Notes: generated by a model from the letters alone, not told the origin. A stretch of 64,000 nt of DNA from Roseovarius sp. THAF27 (GCF_009363655.1 NZ_CP045393.1:1302001-1366000), one strand, 5' to 3'. Positions 9,601-17,663 are shown, counted from the first letter of the stretch. Numbers and translations: made by a program.

Positions 9601-10114
9601 GCATCCCGCGCCCGCCACCGCCCCAGGAGGCCTTGAGCATCATGGGATAGCCGATCTCGGAGGCTTCCTTGCGGATCTTGTCCATGTCCTCGCCCAGCAC
9701 TTCGGTGGCGGGGATGACGGGCACGCCGGCCTCTATGGCGACGCGCCGGGCGCTGGCCTTGTCGCCCAAGGCGCGCATGGTCTCGGCCTTGGGGCCGATG
9801 AAGGTGATGCCGTTGGCCTCGCAGGCGTCCACGAGCGCGGGGTTTTCGGACAGAAGGCCATAGCCCGGATGGATCGCGTCGGCGCCGGATTTCTTGGCGA
9901 CGCGGATGATCTCGTCGATCGAGAGATAGGCCTGCACGGGGCCCAGTCCCTCGCCGATCCGGTACGCCTCGTCCGCCTTGAAACGGTGCAGGCCCAGCTT
10001 GTCCTCTTCGGCGAAGACGGCCACGGTGCGTTTGCCCAGCTCGTTTGCGGCGCGCATGATGCGGATGGCAATCTCGCCCCGGTTGGCGATAAGAATTTTC
10101 TTGAACTCGGCCAT
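6671..10114 (-). CDS. pyc: Pyruvate carboxylase
   Basis: A 1147-residue single-chain pyruvate carboxylase, the full length of the alpha4 type. It carboxylates pyruvate to oxaloacetate with ATP, bicarbonate and biotin, refilling the TCA cycle. Domains in order: biotin carboxylase (about 1-460; ILIANRGEIAIRI, GGGGRGMR, EVNPRVQVEHTVTE), carboxyltransferase barrel (about 540-810; DTTMRDSHQSLLATR, HFHTHDTAG), the PC tetramerisation/allosteric region, and a C-terminal biotinyl domain with EAMKMETG (biotinylated Lys1113). Start is at ATG 10114 because GGGAGGA precedes it by seven bases; an upstream in-frame ATG at 10132 lies before that RBS. Confidence 0.97.
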   Translation of the reverse strand: MAEFKKILIANRGEIAIRIMRAANELGKRTVAVFAEEDKLGLHRFKADEAYRIGEGLGPVQAYLSIDEIIRVAKKSGADAIHPGYGLLSENPALVDACEANGITFIGPKAETMRALGDKASARRVAIEAGVPVIPATEVLGEDMDKIRKEASEIGYPMMLKASWGGGGRGMRPIESEKELAEKVREGRREAEAAFGNGEGYLEKMITRARHVEVQILGDKHGNMYHLFERDCSVQRRNQKVVERAPAPYLTDAQREEICKLGYKICKHVNYECAGTVEFLMDMDTDQFYFIEVNPRVQVEHTVTEEVTGIDIVQAQIKIAEGKTLEEATRKTSQDQITLNGHAIQTRITTEDPQNNFIPDYGRITAFREATGMGIRLDGGTAYSGGVITRYYDSLLVKITAHAQTPEGAIARMDRALREFRIRGVSTNIAFVENLLKHPIFLSNEYTTKFIDTTPELFDFAARRDRGTKVLTYIADITVNGHPEVQGRVKPRDDLALPRAPKPKNDTIQDGAKQILDRDGPQAVADWMATQKQVLMTDTTMRDSHQSLLATRMRSIDMIQIAENYAHDLPQLFSVECWGGATFDVAYRFLDECPWQRLRDLRERMPNLLTQMLLRGSNGVGYTNYPDNVVQAFVKQAAESGVDIFRVFDPLNWTENMRVSMDAVRDADKVLEAAICYTGDILDPNRAKYDLKYYLNMARELKEAGTHILCIKDMGGLLKPASATVLFKALKEEIGLPIHFHTHDTAGVASATILAAADAGVDAVDCAMDALSGNTSQATMGSVVEALRHTDRDTGLDIDAIRKISIYWENVREHYAAFESAMQSPTSEVYLHEMPGGQFTNLRAQARSLGLEAKWPEIARTYADVNQMFGDVIKVTPIAKTVGDLALMMVSQGLTCEDVLDPKTEVSFPESVVTLMKGYVGQAPGGFPDDIVRKVLKDEKPITVRPGTLLEPEDLEARHKELQDKFEDEEIDNEDLMGAMMYPKVFDAYMERHQVYGPVRTLPTKTFFYGMEPAEEISAEIDPGKTLEIRLVAVGETHEDGEARVFFELNGQPRTIRVPDRRVKETVQARPKAEAGNADHIGAPMPGAVATVAVSAGQQVKTGDLLLTIEAMKMETGLHAERDATVKAVHVQPGAQIDAKDLLVELE

Positions 10115-10390
10115 GGCCTGTCCTCCCGTCATGTCGTTCGCTGCGGTTGCTCAGCAGTTTTTGCGCCGCAGTGCAGCGTTGCGCCTGTTTTTAGGTTTTG
10201 CAAGAGGGTAGCGCAATCCGACAAAGTGGGTACATCCACCGCCGGGCGATTTTCTTGGCCGGGCGGGTAGTGAAGCTACCCGATCGGGAGACCGGCGCCG
10301 CATCCCGGGGGGTTGTGTCGAAGCCGAGTCGCCGCGAGACTATACGGGTACGCAGGTTAACGCTTCGTGAAGGTCGGGCGCTATGGTCGC
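10115..10390. other. Intergenic region upstream of pyc
   Basis: About 275 bases with no convincing gene. It should hold the pyc promoter. The only clear structure is a perfect hairpin GGGTAG/CTACCC at 10265-10281, without a T tract, which may end the transcript of the hydroxy-acid dehydrogenase gene. Confidence 0.5.
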
Positions 10391-11533
10391 TCAGTCCGGG
10401 TCCGGCAGCAGGCGGCCGCGGGCATCCCGGGGGCGGCCAAGGCCCAACTGGCCCATGTTGGCCTCGAGATCGGTCTTGAGGATATGCACCAGATGCCCCG
10501 GGCCGTCCCGCCCGAGGGCGGCGAGCGCGTAGTGCCAGGCCCGTCCCAGCATGACGAAATCCGCCCCCAGGGCCAAGGCACGCAGGATGTCCAGGCCGCT
10601 CTCGATACCGCCATCCAGGAGGATCGGCAGGTCGGTTTCGGCGCGGATGAGAGGCAGCGCCTCAATCGTGGCCGGGGCCGCGTCGAACTGGCGGCCGGCG
10701 TGGTTGGAGATCCAGATCGCGTCGACGCCTTCGGATTGCAGGCGTGCCACGTCGCGATGATCCTGAACGCCCTTGATGACCAGGGGGCCATCCCAATGCT
10801 CGCGCAGCCAGGCAAGATAGGACCAGTCCGGGGAGGTGCGCAGCAGGTAGCCGGCATGCTTGTTCGAGGGTAACCCCTTGGTATCCGGCGCATAATCGTC
10901 GATGAAGCGCATCCGGGGCATGCCGCGACCGGACATGCCCATGGCCCAGGCGGGGCGTATCGCGATCTGCGCCAGGACGCGCGGTGTGATCCGGGGCGGG
11001 GTGGTCAGGCCTGACCGCACCTGGCGTTCGCGACGCGAGGCGATGGGCACGTCCACGGTCAGGACCAGAGTGGAAAACCCGGCCGTCCTGATGCGTTGGA
11101 TCATGTCCTTGCGGATTTCGGGATCGCGCGGCGGATAGAGCTGAAACCAGGCGTTCGGGCCGAGTGAATCGGTCAGGTCCTCGGGCTTTTGCGTGGCCAC
11201 GGTGGAGAGCGTGTAGGGGATGTTCGCCCGTGCCGCGGCGCGGGCCAAAAGTTGTTCCGCGCCGGGCCAGATCATGCCGGACATGCCTACGGGAGCGATG
11301 CCGAAGGGCAGGTCAAACTCTTGTCCCAAAAGGGAAGTTTTCAGATCCGGGGCGATCTCGCCATGCAGGATCGAGGGCATCAGGCGGACCGCGTCGATCT
11401 GCGCCTTGTTGCGCCGTGTCGTGGCCTCGGACCCGGTGCCGCTGTCGAGGTATTCCCAGACGAAATGCGGCAATCGGCGACGGGCGCGGGCGCGCAGGTC
11501 GGAGATGGCGGGAAAACGGGCATCGAGCGACAT
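10391..11533 (-). CDS. FMN-dependent alpha-hydroxy-acid dehydrogenase
   Basis: A 380-residue protein of the LldD / glycolate oxidase family, which oxidises L-2-hydroxy acids such as lactate with FMN. Visible features: SGTGSEATTRRN near residue 35, the FMN phosphate/phenyl region FGIAPVGMSG, WFQLYPPRD, the lysine segment VIKGVQDHRDV, the catalytic His segment SNHAGRQFD, and GGIESGLDI. Most family members read SNHGGRQ; the Ala here is a mild departure that keeps the catalytic His and Arg. Start is at the Met before SLDARFPA. Substrate is undetermined. Confidence 0.88.
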   Translation of the reverse strand: MSLDARFPAISDLRARARRRLPHFVWEYLDSGTGSEATTRRNKAQIDAVRLMPSILHGEIAPDLKTSLLGQEFDLPFGIAPVGMSGMIWPGAEQLLARAAARANIPYTLSTVATQKPEDLTDSLGPNAWFQLYPPRDPEIRKDMIQRIRTAGFSTLVLTVDVPIASRRERQVRSGLTTPPRITPRVLAQIAIRPAWAMGMSGRGMPRMRFIDDYAPDTKGLPSNKHAGYLLRTSPDWSYLAWLREHWDGPLVIKGVQDHRDVARLQSEGVDAIWISNHAGRQFDAAPATIEALPLIRAETDLPILLDGGIESGLDILRALALGADFVMLGRAWHYALAALGRDGPGHLVHILKTDLEANMGQLGLGRPRDARGRLLPDPD

Positions 11534-11883
11534 GGCAAAGCGATAGCAAGCCGGGATGCGCCCGGAAAGGGAAAACACCCGAGGGGCGGGGTTAACGGTG
11601 CGGATCGATTCGAAATGTCACGTCGGTATCGCGTCGGTATCCGGGTGGTATCGCGACGGTGCGGATTTTCTCGTTTGCTCTGGTTAATGCGACGCGCGGT
11701 GCGCGACGGGCCGGAGGCCGCGAATGTTGAGGGAATGTTAACGCCCGGGCCGCCCCGCGGCGTTTTCCGGGCATAGGGCGGGCAGGCCCCGGATCGGGTC
11801 CGGGACGGCTGCGGACAGACCGACGCCGACACCCCGGTACGGGATGACGGCGTTCGGGCGTCGTTCAGTGGCGCGTCGCGGCG
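11534..11883. other. Intergenic region without a gene
   Basis: About 350 bases between two minus-strand genes. I find no supported gene; open frames here are GC-driven and lack homology. A weak hairpin AACGCC/GGCGTT followed by TT lies at 11740-11766 on the plus strand. Confidence 0.45.
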
Positions 11884-12426
11884 TCACGAATTGCGCGCTT
11901 CCTCGACGGCGTCCATGCAGGCTTTCTCGTCGCCGGCTTCGAGCGCTGCTTTCGCGGTTTCGATGGCATCCTTGGCCTCTTGCGACATGTCGGACTCCGA
12001 GCTGGCCGTGGCGCTGGCGTCGCCCGAACCGTCCTGCTGCGCGGCGGCGTCCTGTCCGGAGGTGGCCACGGTGGATGTGTCGGTCTCGAGCGGGGCGGTG
12101 TCGCCGTCCTTGACGACCTCGCCATCGCCTTCGGCCGCGTCCGAGTTCATGTCCTCGGCCTGTGCCGACAGGTCGGTGTCGGAGCTGCTGTCGGACGTGT
12201 CCGTGTCCGAGGTGCTGGCGGCGCCGTCCACGCTACCGGACGCGTCGGCGTTTGCATCCGGGTCTTCCAGCGGGGCGAGGCTGCCGTCCTTGGAGATGCC
12301 GCCTTCGACTTCCATTCCGGCCTCGCCGGTGAGTTGTGCCAGTTCATCCTGGCAATCCGCCAGGGCGGGGCCGGAAAGACCGGCAATGGTGCATAGTGCG
12401 AGCACACTTGTCATCTTGCGTTTCAT
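11884..12426 (-). CDS. Secreted acidic low-complexity protein
   Basis: A 180-residue exported protein: Sec signal peptide (cleavage after GPALA), then a strongly acidic, Asp/Ser/Ala/Thr-rich low-complexity chain and a C-terminal helix (QEAKDAIETAKAALEAGDEKACMDAVEEAR). A short motif recurs: ISKDGSLAPLE near residue 44 and VVKDGDTAPLE near residue 104, suggesting an internal duplication. One Cys follows the signal peptide and one is near the C-terminus, possibly a disulfide. A strong RBS (GGAGGAGG) precedes the start. No family recognised; the composition suggests cation or surface interactions, but that is inference. Confidence 0.75.
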   Translation of the reverse strand: MKRKMTSVLALCTIAGLSGPALADCQDELAQLTGEAGMEVEGGISKDGSLAPLEDPDANADASGSVDGAASTSDTDTSDSSSDTDLSAQAEDMNSDAAEGDGEVVKDGDTAPLETDTSTVATSGQDAAAQQDGSGDASATASSESDMSQEAKDAIETAKAALEAGDEKACMDAVEEARNS

Positions 12427-12739
12427 GGGGATCCTCCTCCTTTTTCCATTGCCTGTCTAACGGGGATACCGCCGGTTCGTTCCAATCGGTGCCGCAGGGA
12501 AGGCGGGATCGCGCCGATCCGATCCGGGCGGTCGGTTCGTGGCATGGGTGAAAATTCGTACGAATTTTCGTGGGGAATATCTTTTGTGGGGCGGAAGTGG
12601 GGCGGTCGCGGACGTTAACATTGATTGAGAAACGTTATTGCGGGCGCGCCCGGTCGGTGGGAGTGAAATCGGGGGTATGGTTTGGCGGGCGCCGTGTTGA
12701 CCTTTGTTAACGGGTTTCGGGCGCGAGAGGGTGCGTTGG
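12427..12739. other. Divergent promoter region with a perfect palindrome
   Basis: About 310 bases between the divergent acidic-protein gene and the 12740 gene. It is AT-richer than its surroundings and contains the 20-bp palindrome at 12550-12569 (listed separately). No gene is visible. Confidence 0.5.
12550..12569. promoter_or_regulatory. 20-bp perfect palindrome, possible operator
   Basis: GAAAATTCGT followed by its exact reverse complement ACGAATTTTC. Its position between divergent genes fits a dimeric regulator site. The cognate regulator is unknown to me. Confidence 0.55.
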
Positions 12740-13198
12740 ATGGGCGAGGTTGAACTGGCCGCTTTGCTGTGCGCGTTCCTGGCGGGAAGCGCCGAGGAGC
12801 AGCGGCACTATTTCGACATCGCGGGCATGAAGCGCTATGTGCGCGTGGATTGCGAGACCGAGGACCATGTGATCGAGCTGGGCCTCGACGGCAGCGCGAG
12901 CGCGCGGGATTCGCTGCACCAGGCGCTCTTCGCGCAGCATTTGACGGGTAAGAAACCCGTGGTGATCCTGATCGACCGGGACGGGTATGAAGGCCGGTTC
13001 GAGTTCGAGATGCGCCATGTGTCCAAGGCGGCGGGTGTGCTTTACCTGCGGTGTTCTGAAGGGGCGATCCAGCGCTGGGCGGCCACGTCGGGCCTGCGGC
13101 GGGGCGCGGCGGGGGCGGATGACCTGCCGGGGCCGGGGGCCGTTGCCAGCCGTTGCGATTTGCAGACGTTGCGGCGGAAGCGGGACGCGGGGTCGTAG
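12740..13198 (+). CDS. Conserved-looking hypothetical protein
   Basis: A 152-residue soluble protein that I do not recognise with certainty. Visible: an N-terminal helix (GEVELAALLCAFLAG), an alternating beta/alpha core (HYFDIAGMKRYVRVDCE, VIELGLDGSASARDSLHQALFA, PVVILIDRDGYEGRFEFEMRHV) and a basic C-terminal tail. Acidic residues on predicted strands, a Glu in VIELGLD and then a helix loosely resemble a PD-(D/E)XK nuclease-type fold, but the motif is not clean. Start is at ATG 12740 with AGAGG upstream. It is followed by a short palindromic repeat and the uvrD gene. Confidence 0.65.
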   Translation: MGEVELAALLCAFLAGSAEEQRHYFDIAGMKRYVRVDCETEDHVIELGLDGSASARDSLHQALFAQHLTGKKPVVILIDRDGYEGRFEFEMRHVSKAAGVLYLRCSEGAIQRWAATSGLRRGAAGADDLPGPGAVASRCDLQTLRRKRDAGS

Positions 13199-13226
13199 GC
13201 GTGGGGCGTTACATTCACGCATGAAA

Positions 13227-13250
13227 GGTGGGTTTTCACCCACCCTACGC
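13227..13250. repeat. Small palindromic intergenic repeat, copy 1
   Basis: Stem GGTGGGT/ACCCACC with loop TTTC, followed by CTACG. A related element (GGTGGGG...CCTCACC then CTACG) lies at 17956-17979. Both sit in short intergenic gaps and look like members of a REP-like family. Confidence 0.55.
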
Positions 13251-13341
13251 GGCGTCAAGGGGGGTGAATAAGTGTTAACGGGTTGGAACACAGTGTGAAC
13301 ATTGGCTTTTCCTCGGGACGCGGCTTCGCTATTCTTGGGCC

Positions 13342-15687
13342 ATGAGCAGTTTCGACGAATCCGATGCCTTCGAGAGCGCGTCACTGGCGACGCGCGCGAT
13401 GGCGGCCCGCCCGACGCCCTATCTGGATGACCTGAACCCCGCGCAGCGCGAGGCGGTGGAGGCATTGGAAGGGCCCGTGCTGATGCTGGCAGGGGCCGGG
13501 ACCGGCAAGACCAAGGCGCTGACCACGCGCATGGTTCACTTGCTGAACACGGGCACCGCAAGGCCGAACGAGATTCTGGCCGTGACCTTCACCAACAAGG
13601 CGGCGCGCGAGATGAAGATGCGCGTGGGCCGGGTGATGGGCGAGGCGGTCGAGGGGATGCCGTGGCTGGGCACGTTCCATTCGATCTGCGTGAAGCTGTT
13701 GCGGCGGCATGCGGAGCTGGTGGAGCTGAAGTCGAACTTCACCATTCTCGACACCGACGATCAGTTGCGGCTGCTGAAGCAGTTGGTGGCGGCGGCGAAT
13801 ATCGACGACAAGCGCTGGCCCGCGCGGATGCTGGCCGGGATCATCGACCAGTGGAAGAACCGGGCGTGGACGCCCGATCAGGTGCCGGCCGCCGAGGCCA
13901 GTGCCTATGACGGCAAGGGCGTGGCGCTTTACAAGCAGTACCAGACCCGGCTGCGCGAGTTGAACGCGGTGGATTTCGGCGATCTGCTGCTGCACATGGT
14001 GACGATCTTTCAGACCCATGACGACGTGCTGGAGCAGTACCGGCGCTGGTTCCGCTATATCCTGGTCGACGAGTACCAGGACACCAACGTGGCGCAGTAT
14101 TTGTGGCTGCGGCTGTTAGCCGGGGGGCACCGGAACATCTGTTGCGTGGGCGATGACGACCAGTCGATCTATGGCTGGCGCGGGGCCGAGGTGGGCAACA
14201 TCCTGCGGTTCGAGAAGGATTTTCCGGGCGCCACTGTTGTCCGGCTGGAGCAGAATTATCGCTCGACGCCGCATATCCTGGCGGCGGCCGGGGGCGTGAT
14301 TTCGGGCAACAAGGACCGGCTGGGCAAGGAATTGTGGACGCAAGCCGAGGAGGGCGAGAAGGTGCGCCTGATCGGTCACTGGGACGGTGACGAGGAGGCG
14401 CGCTGGGTCGGGGAAGAGATCGAGGCGATGCAGCGGGGCACGCGGGGGATGGACCCGATGAGCCTCGATCACATGGCGATCCTCGTGCGGGCGAGCCACC
14501 AGATGCGGGCCTTCGAGGATCGGTTTCTGACGATCGGGATGCCGTATCGCGTTATCGGCGGGCCGCGCTTTTACGAGCGGATGGAGATCCGCGATGCCAT
14601 GGCCTACTTCCGTTTGGTCGTCAGTCCGGCCGACGATCTGGCTTTCGAGCGGGTGGTGAACACGCCGAAGCGGGGCCTGGGCGACAAGGCGCAGCAGAAG
14701 ATCCAGGTGACGGCGCGGCAGAATGGCGTGTCGCTGGTGGAAGGCGCGGCGATCCTCTTGGAAGAAAAGGGGCTGACCGGAAAGGGCGCGGCGGAGCTGG
14801 GCAAATTTCTGGACGGTCTGCGGCGCTGGGGGCGGCTGGTGGGGGACAAGGATGTGTCCCATGTCGAGTTGGCCGAGATGGTGCTCGATGAGTCCGGCTA
14901 CACCGAGATGTGGCAGATGGACAAGACGCCTGAGGCGCCTGGGCGGCTGGAGAACCTCAAAGAACTTGTGAAGGCGCTGGAAGGCTTCGAGAACCTGCAG
15001 GGGTTTCTGGAGCATGTCAGCCTGATCATGGACAACGAGAGCGAGGAGGTGGGCGAGAAGGTCAGCATCATGACACTGCACGCCGCCAAGGGGCTGGAGT
15101 TTCCGGCCGTGTTCCTGCCGGGCTGGGAGGATGGCCTCTTCCCCAGCCAGCGGAGCATGGATGAAAGCGGGTTGAAGGGCCTCGAGGAGGAGCGTCGGCT
15201 GGCCTATGTGGGGATCACGCGGGCCGAGGAGGTGTGCACGATCTCCTTTGCCGGGAACCGGCGGGTCTACGGGCAATGGCAGAGCCAGATGCCGAGCCGG
15301 TTCATTGACGAACTGCCGGAGGATCACGTCGAGGTGTTGACGCCGCCGGGGCTCTATGGTGGGGGCTATGGCGCGGCGGGCGGGGGCCTCGGGTCGATCG
15401 AATCCCGCGTGGCGGAGGCCAATGTCTATAACTCGCCGGGCTGGAAGCGGATGCAGGCGCGGAGCCAGCAGCGCCCGGTGAGCCAGCCGCAGGAGGCGCG
15501 CGACATGGTGATCGACGCGCAGGCGGTGAGTGCACACGAGATGGGCGAGCGGGTGTTTCACCAGAAGTTCGGCTATGGCGCGATCATCGGGATCGAGGGC
15601 GACAAGCTGGAAATCGATTTCGAAAAGGCCGGGATCAAGAAGGTGGTGGCGCGGTTCGTGACCGGGGCGGATGATATTCCGTTTTGA
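13342..15687 (+). CDS. uvrD: UvrD/PcrA-type DNA helicase
   Basis: A 781-residue superfamily 1A 3'-5' helicase, which unwinds DNA in nucleotide-excision and mismatch repair and removes stalled complexes. Motifs in order: LNPAQREAV (Q motif), Walker A GAGTGKT (residues 51-57), Ia VTFTNKAAREM, DEYQDTN (motif II), VGDDDQSIYGWRGA (III), NYRS (IV), TLHAAKGLEFPAVF (V) and RRLAYVGITRAEE (VI). A Tudor-like C-terminal segment (GERVFHQKFGYGAIIGIEGDKLEIDF) is typical of PcrA/UvrD. UvrD and PcrA cannot be told apart safely by eye. Confidence 0.95.
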   Translation: MSSFDESDAFESASLATRAMAARPTPYLDDLNPAQREAVEALEGPVLMLAGAGTGKTKALTTRMVHLLNTGTARPNEILAVTFTNKAAREMKMRVGRVMGEAVEGMPWLGTFHSICVKLLRRHAELVELKSNFTILDTDDQLRLLKQLVAAANIDDKRWPARMLAGIIDQWKNRAWTPDQVPAAEASAYDGKGVALYKQYQTRLRELNAVDFGDLLLHMVTIFQTHDDVLEQYRRWFRYILVDEYQDTNVAQYLWLRLLAGGHRNICCVGDDDQSIYGWRGAEVGNILRFEKDFPGATVVRLEQNYRSTPHILAAAGGVISGNKDRLGKELWTQAEEGEKVRLIGHWDGDEEARWVGEEIEAMQRGTRGMDPMSLDHMAILVRASHQMRAFEDRFLTIGMPYRVIGGPRFYERMEIRDAMAYFRLVVSPADDLAFERVVNTPKRGLGDKAQQKIQVTARQNGVSLVEGAAILLEEKGLTGKGAAELGKFLDGLRRWGRLVGDKDVSHVELAEMVLDESGYTEMWQMDKTPEAPGRLENLKELVKALEGFENLQGFLEHVSLIMDNESEEVGEKVSIMTLHAAKGLEFPAVFLPGWEDGLFPSQRSMDESGLKGLEEERRLAYVGITRAEEVCTISFAGNRRVYGQWQSQMPSRFIDELPEDHVEVLTPPGLYGGGYGAAGGGLGSIESRVAEANVYNSPGWKRMQARSQQRPVSQPQEARDMVIDAQAVSAHEMGERVFHQKFGYGAIIGIEGDKLEIDFEKAGIKKVVARFVTGADDIPF

Positions 15688-15882
15688 CGGGGTCGGGGTT
15701 CGGTGATCCGAAGGGGCGCGCTGCGCGCGCGCAGGATGTCTCGACGCCGCGACAGGCGGCGTCTCGGGGCGCGGGTGGTGATGTGACGCGTTCACCCGGC
15801 GGGCCTGGTTGTCGGGCCGGGGCCTCCGGCGGGGATATTTTCGGCCAGAGGAAGGTGGCCGCGCCGGGAGGGGCGCGGGGCG

Positions 15883-16311
15883 TCAGGCGCGGTCGAGCCG
15901 GTCGCGCAGGGCGAGGATCTCGTCGCGCAGGCGGGCGAGGTCTGTCATGTCCATGCCGGTTTCGCGGGTGATGCAGTCGGGGATATGCGCGGCGTCGGCC
16001 TGAAGGGCGCGGCCCGTGTCGGTGAGATGCACGCGGACCTGGCGTTCGTCCGCGGTGTCGCGTTCGCGGCGCAGAAGGCCGCGGGTTTCCAGGCGCTTGA
16101 TCAAGGGGGTGAGCGTGTTGGATTCAAGCTGCAACTCGCGGCCCAGGGCGCCGACCGTGCGGGCGTCGCCGAACCAGAGCGCGCTGAGCAACAGGTATTG
16201 CGGATAGGTCAGGCCCAGCGGGGCGAGGAGCGGCTTGTAGGTCTGCTGCATCCGGTGCGCCGTGGAATAGAGCGCGAAGCACAGCATGTCGGGTGGGGGT
16301 AGGGTGCTCAT
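15883..16311 (-). CDS. ohrR: OhrR, MarR-family organic hydroperoxide sensor
   Basis: A 142-residue winged-helix repressor. The N-terminal LCFALYSTAHRM is the OhrR signature, with the peroxide-sensing Cys at residue 11. The DNA-binding part follows (LTYPQYLLLSALW, VGALGRELQLESNTLTPLIKRLE, GLLRRERDTADERQV). When reduced it represses; oxidation of the Cys by organic hydroperoxides releases DNA. It is divergent from ohr with two near-identical operators between them, one only 14 bases from its own start, implying autoregulation. Start is at the Met before STLPPPDML; the longer open frame upstream is non-coding. Confidence 0.93.
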   Translation of the reverse strand: MSTLPPPDMLCFALYSTAHRMQQTYKPLLAPLGLTYPQYLLLSALWFGDARTVGALGRELQLESNTLTPLIKRLETRGLLRRERDTADERQVRVHLTDTGRALQADAAHIPDCITRETGMDMTDLARLRDEILALRDRLDRA

Positions 16312-16324
16312 TGAGGAAAGATAT

Positions 16325-16336
16325 ATCGTGCGCGAT
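16325..16336. promoter_or_regulatory. OhrR operator 1 (ohrR-proximal)
   Basis: ATCGTGCGCGAT, an inverted repeat with one mismatch. With flanks it shares TATCGT....GATTT with operator 2. Located 14 bases upstream of the ohrR start. Confidence 0.65.
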
Positions 16337-16349
16337 TTGATCGCAAGCG

Positions 16350-16378
16350 TTGACAGATCGGGTTGCCGACATATGTAT
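16350..16378 (+). promoter_or_regulatory. Probable ohr promoter
   Basis: A perfect -35 TTGACA (16350-16355) and a -10-like TATGTA (16372-16377) after a 16-base spacer. The -10 runs directly into operator 2, so bound OhrR would block RNA polymerase. Confidence 0.55.
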
Positions 16379-16388
16379 CGTGTACGAT
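16377..16388. promoter_or_regulatory. OhrR operator 2 (ohr-proximal)
   Basis: ATCGTGTACGAT, a perfect 5-2-5 inverted repeat. It overlaps the end of the presumed ohr -10 element, 29 bases before the ohr start codon. Confidence 0.68.
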
Positions 16389-16417
16389 TTAATCTTGAGC
16401 GATGAAAGGGAGCCTTC

Positions 16418-16846
16418 ATGTCGACCGATATCAAGTACTGGACCGAAGCCCATGCCACTGGCGGTGGCCGCGAAGGGGTGGCGCGCCTGAAGAACGGGAT
16501 GCTGACCTTTACCATGGACACGCCCGAGGCGCTTGGCGGGGCCGGCAAGGGGCACAACCCCGAGGAGCTGTTCGCGACGGGCTATGCCGCGTGCTACCTG
16601 GGCGCGATGCGCTTTGCCGCGCAGAGCGAGAAGCTGGGCGAGGTGCCTCAGGATGCATCGGTCGATGCCAAGGTAGGGATCGGACCGCGTGAAGACGGCG
16701 GATTCGGTCTGAAGGTGGACCTGAAAGTGTCGATGCCGGGCGTGGACGAGGACACCGCGAAGAAGATCATGGAGCGCGGGCATTTCATCTGTCCGTATTC
16801 CAATGCGACGCAAGGCAATATCGAGGTGAAAACCGAGCTGGCCTGA
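16418..16846 (+). CDS. ohr: Organic hydroperoxide reductase Ohr
   Basis: A 142-residue thiol peroxidase of the Ohr subgroup of the OsmC/Ohr family; it reduces organic and fatty-acid hydroperoxides using lipoylated partners. Catalytic Cys59 (ATGYAACYLGA) and resolving Cys125 (HFICPYSNAT) are in place, as are NPEELFA and the N-terminal TEAHATGGGREG. RBS GGGAG is nine bases before the ATG. Controlled by the divergent ohrR. lipB lies next on the opposite strand, which is suggestive given that Ohr uses protein-bound lipoate, but they are convergent. Confidence 0.95.
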   Translation: MSTDIKYWTEAHATGGGREGVARLKNGMLTFTMDTPEALGGAGKGHNPEELFATGYAACYLGAMRFAAQSEKLGEVPQDASVDAKVGIGPREDGGFGLKVDLKVSMPGVDEDTAKKIMERGHFICPYSNATQGNIEVKTELA

Positions 16847-17015
16847 CGGCTGGCCTATTGCCGGCGTGGGCCCGGGCGAGGCAAGACCGTGAATCGTGCT
16901 TCGTCCGGGTCTTTTCCTGCGTGGATCAGGGTACTTCCGGGAAAAACCGGATCGCGTTTCGCGGCCTCTTCGAACGCCAGAAGCTATGCGTGTTTCGGAC
17001 TGACCCGGAAACGCT

Positions 17016-17663
17016 TTAGCCGAACACCCGGGGAAAGGTCTTTTGCAGGGCCACGTCCACGTCGCCCAGGGTGACGGGAAGGCCGAGATCGACGAGCGAG
17101 GTGACGCCGTGGTCGGTGATGCCGCAGGGGACGATGCCGGAGAAATGATCGAGGTCGGGTTCGACGTTGATCGAGATGCCGTGGAAACTGACCCATTTGC
17201 GCAGGCGGATGCCGATGGCGGCGATCTTGTCTTCGGGCTTTTGCCCCGTGGCGGTGAGCGGCTTGTCGTCGCGCGTGACCCAGACGCCGACGCGGCCCTC
17301 GCGGATCTCGCCGGTGACATTGAACTGGTCGAGGGTGGCGATGACCCAAGATTCCAGTTGTTGCACGAAGGCGCGGACGTCGCGGCCGCGCTGGCCGACG
17401 TTCAGCATGACGTAGACCACGCGCTGGCCGGGACCGTGATAGGTGTACTGCCCGCCGCGTTTCGTGGGGTAGACCGGGAAGCGGTCGGGATCGGTGAGGT
17501 CGGCGGGTTTGGCGGAGGTGCCGGCAGTGTAGAGCGGCGGATGCTCCAGGAGCCAGATCGCCTCGTCGGCCGCGCCCCGCGCGATGGCCTCGGCGCGGGC
17601 CTCCATTTCGGCGCAGGCGGTCTCGTAGTCGACGAGGCCGGGGGAGGTGATCCATTCCGTCAT
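17016..17663 (-). CDS. lipB: Octanoyl-ACP:protein N-octanoyltransferase
   Basis: LipB (215 residues) moves octanoyl groups from ACP to lipoyl domains of 2-oxoacid dehydrogenases and GcvH. The catalytic pair is visible: Lys146 in [10 protein letters not shown] and Cys180 in [27 protein letters not shown] (residues 69-80) is the substrate-binding signature. Start is placed at the Met before TEWITSPG; the open frame continues upstream through the tRNA gene but has no homology there. Confidence 0.96.
   Translation of the reverse strand: MTEWITSPGLVDYETACAEMEARAEAIARGAADEAIWLLEHPPLYTAGTSAKPADLTDPDRFPVYPTKRGGQYTYHGPGQRVVYVMLNVGQRGRDVRAFVQQLESWVIATLDQFNVTGEIREGRVGVWVTRDDKPLTATGQKPEDKIAAIGIRLRKWVSFHGISINVEPDLDHFSGIVPCGITDHGVTSLVDLGLPVTLGDVDVALQKTFPRVFG

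Noticed and set aside
14116..15795. 559-codon minus-strand frame opposite uvrD
   Set aside because: Shadow of the helicase gene; His/Pro/Arg-rich translation typical of antisense GC-rich DNA.
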